From: Phoronis australis
Lineage: Eukaryota > Phoronida > Phoronidae
Assembly: GCA_002633005.1 (NCBI GenBank)
Contig: NMRA01000021.1
Coordinates: forward strand, 968,298-1,032,297
Direction: 5' to 3'
DNA: 64,000 nt
Within the stretch, counting starts at the first letter, position 1; each line of letters begins with the position of its first letter. A program made the translations under genes and the position numbers. The notes under the pieces are model-generated. The model saw only the letters and a program-made list of their open reading frames with translations, searched no databases and was not told the DNA's origin. Below are positions 59,805 through 64,000 of the stretch, piece by piece.

Positions 59805-60636
59805 CGTAAGCTGTATTGATGAAGGTTCCTGTGAAACAACGCCTGAAGAAGGGTACCATACCGTCGCTGTTGATTCCCGCCAGTGCCCCGTCGCCAACCC
59901 CGAGAAGTGCGTTTTTTAAGCGAAATGACTGGCGAGCTGTGGCCACTACATACAGTGACTGAAGGCACTTCATCTACTGTCATCCGTGCCTCCGAACGTA
60001 CCCCATTGGGTGCCATTCCGGGAACTAGCAGTGATTCGCCCTGTGTTGTTGTCTCTAGCCCCGGCAGAGCCTGTAAGCAGCCTTGCAGCCATGTTGAGCA
60101 GTGGGAGTGAATACAGGCCCAGTTCGACACCCAGTGAAGAGGACAGTTCGTCATCCAATGAACAGATCGGTGAGCCTAAGTTTGATAAGTTTATTGTGGA
60201 CTTGTATTGGAGCTATTTGGAAGGTGCCAGGTGTGTGACGAGGGAGTCACACTGCGGGATGTAAGCAGTTTGGGTGCTCAGATCACCCTCCACTCTAGCA
60301 AGTGGGACAGTTCTTCCTCCGTACACGAGACGATAATGAGTACACCCCAGTACGCAGCAACAGCGTGGCATGTTGACTGACTCGTAAGCAAAAGCAAACG
60401 ACGACCGAACTTATCACAACCGAGGTAAAACAATGACTGACTCGACTGCTCTCACAGTCAGACTATATGAAAAGAAATTGGCGCGAAATTCTTGCCTCCC
60501 AAGACGTCACTTCCGAGGTAGACGACGTGTAATTAATTAAATTACGACAAGCAGTAAATAAGTGAAAAATATGTCTGTGATAATCAACGAACCTTATTTT
60601 TGCTAAAAATGACATGAAAAAAGGTTGCCTTCGCCT
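59805..60636 (+). mobile_element. Right half of a THAP-type (Kolobok-like) element, 5' part missing
   Basis: Homologous to 63005-63858, a few percent diverged, with an indel near 60292. It lacks the left inverted repeat and the THAP start. The right end is GCCTTCGCCT followed by TTAA (60637-60640), the target site expected for Kolobok. Short frames (59883-60110, 59986-60264) are broken remains of the linker and Ser-rich part of the protein. Confidence 0.7.
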
Positions 60637-61280
60637 TTAATGATAAGTAAATGACATGTTCATNAAGGCCATTGATGACATTCAAGTGGTCACGCTTTTT
60701 GTGTTTTTATTGACAAATTTTTAAGGTACCGCCCACGGAGAGAGGGCACAATGTTGGAATCGATTACCTCTATTTCCTATTTTTTGTGAAATCGTGCAAC
60801 CGGCTTTCGTAATGAAGGAGGTCACTCCCTGCATCATTTTGGGAACACACGACGGTGGAATGCACTATCACTCTTTTTCCAAGCTTAATGGTGTTTAGCC
60901 TTTCATCTTAAGGTGTCCCATTTCAGACAGTACCCTCTCTCGTTGGAGCAGTTCGGGGGAAATGTCCTTTTGTCTCTCAAAACTCAAAACATTCTTGCAC
61001 AGCACAGCCATTCGACCCCAACAACCAAAAATGTGAAAAAGTACAGCCGCCATCGAAAGGATTGAAATTTGAAGAACGTGAAGACCACTATTTGTGAATT
61101 ACGCAGAAGGACTATTTCTGGTGGTTAGTTATAAAATAATGTTTTTGTTTCCCGTAGTATCACAAGAATAGTACCGATATCTCTTTTGAAGATGGTTACT
61201 ATGAGTTGTTTGTAAGGAATTCCCACATGTGGAAGACACTGCTGTGTAGGATACCATTTGTGATGTCGAAAGGGGGCACT

Positions 61281-61393
61281 CCCATTCTTACTCTCCGTGT
61301 ACTGGTCCTAGGCCCATTCTTACTCTCCGTGTACTGGTCCTAGGCCCATTCTTACTCTCCGTGTACTGGTCCTAGGCCCATTCTTACTCTCCA
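61281..61393. repeat. 32-bp minisatellite, second copy of array
   Basis: Same array as 59041-59153, within the duplicated segment, with the same unit number. Confidence 0.9.
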
Positions 61394-61444
61394 TGTTGGT
61401 TCACAATTACTCAACTCTTGATGGTTTCATCCCCTGGATTGTCC

Positions 61445-61598
61445 CAGGGGCGGATCCAGAATTTTGAGTTGGGGGAGGAGGTAGTGGGCAGGGCAGAGTG
61501 TTAGCCAGAGTTTTACCCGTCAGAAATTCGCACCCCCGAACTGCCTTGGAGAATTTTAGGGGGCCACGGCCCCTTGGCCACCCCTAAGTCCACCACTG
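61445..61598 (+). mobile_element. CAGGGGCGGATCC-type MITE, second copy of duplicated segment
   Basis: Same element as 59205-59358, carried along in the near-identical 60665-62039 segment; not an independent insertion. Confidence 0.7.
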
Positions 61599-62039
61599 TG
61601 CCCCCACCTAGGGCGGACGTGGGAGATTCGGTAGAAATATGGTGACATCGGGAGCACGGGGGCGAGGGAGGGGGCGGGGGAGGTAATGGCGATGGGGGAA
61701 GGAGTTGTTGGCGAAGTCGAAATGGTTTGTGCCCCCCCCCTTAATTTTTCCCTTCCTACGGGCCTGTGTTAACATGGATTCAGTCCATCGAATTCTAGAT
61801 ACAATGTATCTTTTTTGAAATTCAGTCCATCGAATTTCTGCTACAATGTATCGGATTGAAATTCAATCCATCGAATTTCTATAACTTGTGATATTTCTCA
61901 GCAAACCAGTAGCATCTCTTCAAGAATATCTGCTATATCTCTGTAGCAAGCTGGTTGCCTCTCTCCAAGAAATATCTGATACCTCTATAGCAATTTGGTT
62001 ACCTCTCGTTGGAAATATGCCTTCTTGAGTAGCTAACGG

Positions 62040-62520
62040 TATACTTACTCAAACAGAATAAAGGTTGGGCGAGTTAGATCAAAACATAAAACCCACAAAC
62101 TTCCTCCAAATGTAATCATAATTCCAAAACAACTCTCGGAACAACATCATAAGATTCCAATTATGAACCTACGCTTTCGCCAAATAAGGTCACGGACAGA
62201 CAAACCTTTAAGTAATTTCTGATGAATAATAACAAGACTATTGTTGTTGCCAGAACTGGCTCACCCCAAAGTTGACCAATTCCGGCGAATTTAAAGTTAT
62301 AACCCTACCAGCATAACAATTAAGAACATGGTCAGAGACAAATATGCTGATTCATTTCCTATGCACTTATTAGAGGCAATAAATTTCAATAAACAACTAA
62401 TACCTTTAATTAATTATCCAAGAACCACTCTATACTTAATTAATACTGATACTTCTCATGCAACATTATTCTCATGTACATAGTTAACCTAAGTTGTAGT
62501 GTAACTGTATCATACTTTAA
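62040..62520. other. AT-rich spacer between duplicated segment and THAP element
   Basis: About 480 bp with no feature seen, ending in the TTAA (62517-62520) that borders the element. It is absent from the first copy of the locus. Confidence 0.5.
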
Positions 62521-62833
62521 AGGCGAAGGCAACCTTTTCTCATGTCACTTTTAGCAAAAATAAGGTTCATTGATTATCCCAGACACATTTTTCACTTACT
62601 TACAGCTTTTCGTAATTTGATTAATTTCTCGTCCTCTACTCCGGAAGTGACGTTTTGGGAGGCAAGAGTTTTGCGCCAATTTCTTTTCATTATAGTCTGA
62701 CTGTGAGAGGTGTCGAGTCAGTCATTGTTCTACCTCGGTTGTAATAAGTTCGGTCGTCGTTTGCTTTTGTTTACAAGTCAGTCAACATGCCACGTTGTTG
62801 CTGCCTGCCGGGATGTACTCATTATCGTTTCAC
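62521..62833 (+). repeat. Left terminal inverted repeat of the THAP element
   Basis: Contains the presumed promoter region, the ATG at 62787 and the first 15 codons. It pairs with 63549-63858 with scattered mismatches and small gaps. Confidence 0.8.
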
Positions 62834-63548
62834 ACGCGCTTTGGGTACCTTGCGTCGCTTTCCGAAGGATGACACACTTCGCCGTACTTGGCTAGCTCGT
62901 TCATGTGAAGAACGCAGCGCTACCCGTCCACGCAAATTACAAAGCAGTGGAGGATTACCGAGTGTGTGGCAAGCATTTTCTGCAATCAGATTATGACAGA
63001 GATATGTACGCTGAATTGATGAAGGTTCCTGCGAAACAACGTCTGAAGAAGGGTACCATACCGTCGCTGTTGATTCCCGGCAGTGCCCCGTCGCCAACCC
63101 CGAGAAGTGCGTTTTTGAAGCGAGAAGCCACGCGAGCTGTGGCCACTACATACAGTGACTTAAGGCACTTCATCTACTGTCGTCACCCGTGGCTCCGAAC
63201 GTACCCCATTGGGTGCAATTCCGGGAACTAGCAGTGATTCGCCCTGTGTTGTTGTCTCTAGCCCCGGCAGTGCCTGTAAGCAGCCTTGCAGCGATGTTGA
63301 GTAGTGGGAGTGAATACAGGCCCAGTTCGACACCCAGTGAAGAGGACAGTTCGTCATCCAATGAACAGATCGATGAGCCTAAGTTTGATAAGTATATTGT
63401 GGACTTGTATTGGAGCTATTTGGAAGGTGCCAGGTGTGTGACGAGGGAAATACACGGCGGGATGTAAGCAGTTTGGGTGCTCAGATCACCCTCCAGTGGG
63501 AGTGTGTCGCGGGTCACTCGAGCAAGTGGGACAGTTCTTCCTCTGTAC
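62787..63548 (+). pseudogene. THAP zinc-finger protein gene remnant (frameshifted, truncated)
   Basis: From the ATG at 62787 the frame gives MPRCCCLPGCTHYRFTR, then LRRFPKDDTLRRTWLARSC: the M-P start, first zinc cysteines, FPxD and tryptophan of a C2CH THAP finger. The rest of the finger (YKAVEDYRVCGKHF, with the CxxH pair) is in the next frame from about 62905, so one base is gained or lost near there. A Ser/Glu-rich stretch (63300-63370) and a C-rich piece from 63410 (LELFGRCQVCDEG, then ECVAGHSSKW) lie in other frames. That C-rich piece resembles a motif after THAP in uncharacterised invertebrate proteins (recalled). Sequence beyond 63549 is the inverted repeat, so the native C-terminus is gone. 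Confidence 0.7.
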
Positions 63549-63858
63549 GTGAGACGATAATGAGTACACCCCAGTACGCAGCAACAGCGTGGCATGTTGA
63601 CTGACTCGTAAGCAAAAGCAAACGACGACCGAACTTATCACAACCGAGGTAAAACAATGACTGACTCGACTGCTCTCACAGTCAGACTATATGAAAAGAA
63701 ATTGACGAAATTCTTGCCTCCCAAAACGTCACTTCCGAGGTAGACGACGATTAATCACTTAAATTACGAAAAGCAGTAAATAAGTGAAAAATATGTCTGG
63801 GATAATCAACGGACCTTATTTTTGCTAAAAATGACATGAAAACAGGTTGCCTTCGCCT
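63549..63858 (-). repeat. Right terminal inverted repeat of the THAP element
   Basis: Read on the minus strand it has the same start codon context (CAACATGCCACGCTGTTGCT) as the left repeat, so a second, headless copy of the THAP start faces inward. Confidence 0.8.
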
Positions 63859-64000
63859 TTATTGATAAATAAATGACATGTTCATTCTACATAAAACCTC
63901 CCCGTAACATAGATACTCGTATCTACAGTGTGTGGTGAAATGATGTACCTGGCAAGACGTTATGTATACTAGTTGATTAGTCCCATTTTTTCTTAAAGTC
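63859..64000. other. Right flank of the THAP element
   Basis: The first 29 bp match the flank of the partial copy (60637-60663), so the two copies share the same insertion neighbourhood. Nothing else is seen. Confidence 0.5.

Larger units (their letters stand above)
60665..62039 (+). repeat. 1375-bp segment, copy 2 of a near-identical pair
   Basis: Begins directly after the N at 60664. See 58425-59799. The near identity and the N suggest the second haplotype of the same locus rather than a real tandem duplication. Confidence 0.9.
62521..63858 (+). mobile_element. Kolobok-like foldback element with about 310-bp terminal inverted repeats and a THAP gene remnant
   Basis: The left end reads AGGCGAAGGCAACCT right after TTAA; the right end is its complement, followed by TTAT (TTAA in the related copy at 60637). 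The inverted repeats (62521-62833 and 63549-63858) are about 90% alike by eye and reach past the THAP start codon. TTAA targets plus a THAP-domain protein are known features of the Kolobok superfamily; piggyBac also uses TTAA but has CCC ends. The element lacks room for a full transposase, so it is a deletion derivative. Confidence 0.72.

Overview
The window is animal nuclear DNA. It has one long, many-exon gene with GT-AG introns, one intron-poor receptor gene, about 39 kb with no recognisable gene between them, and many short dispersed repeats. The heavy use of the palindrome ACATGTA, the repeat families, the exon structure and the runs of N fit a draft assembly of a marine invertebrate. An amphioxus or acorn-worm type deuterostome is my best guess, but the sequence does not settle it.

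Positions 1-15245, minus strand: the 5' part of an L1CAM/neurofascin/neuroglian-family cell adhesion gene. I reassembled 16 coding exons by splice sites and phase. They give a signal peptide, six complete Ig domains (both core cysteines present in each), a first fibronectin III domain and the start of a second. The gene runs off the left edge, so the other FNIII domains, the membrane span and the cytoplasmic tail lie outside. Notable points are a 15-nt microexon and a candidate 102-nt cassette exon between Ig2 and Ig3, a 33-nt exon inside Ig4 whose APPNP motif matches vertebrate neurofascin, one GC-AG intron, and a spliced 5' UTR.

Positions 15246-54975: no gene I can support. The stretch holds several MITE families: a CATGGGCGGCGCA hairpin family with 5-bp target duplications, a related CAGGGGCGGATCC family, and a TCGAG-rich foldback family. 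It also holds a 1.9-kb element with terminal inverted repeats, two tRNA-like SINE heads, several tandem repeats, and an assembly joint at 20882.

Positions 54976-56118, minus strand: a single-exon class A GPCR of the FMRFamide-receptor-like type.

Positions 58425-64000: a complex repeat region. A 1.4-kb segment occurs twice almost identically (58425-59799 and 60665-62039), separated by an N. The second copy is followed by a 1.34-kb TTAA-flanked element with inverted repeats of about 310 bp around a frameshifted THAP-domain gene (Kolobok-like). The first copy carries only the right half of a related element. This looks like two haplotypes placed end to end. I see no functional link between the L1-family gene, the GPCR and the transposon.
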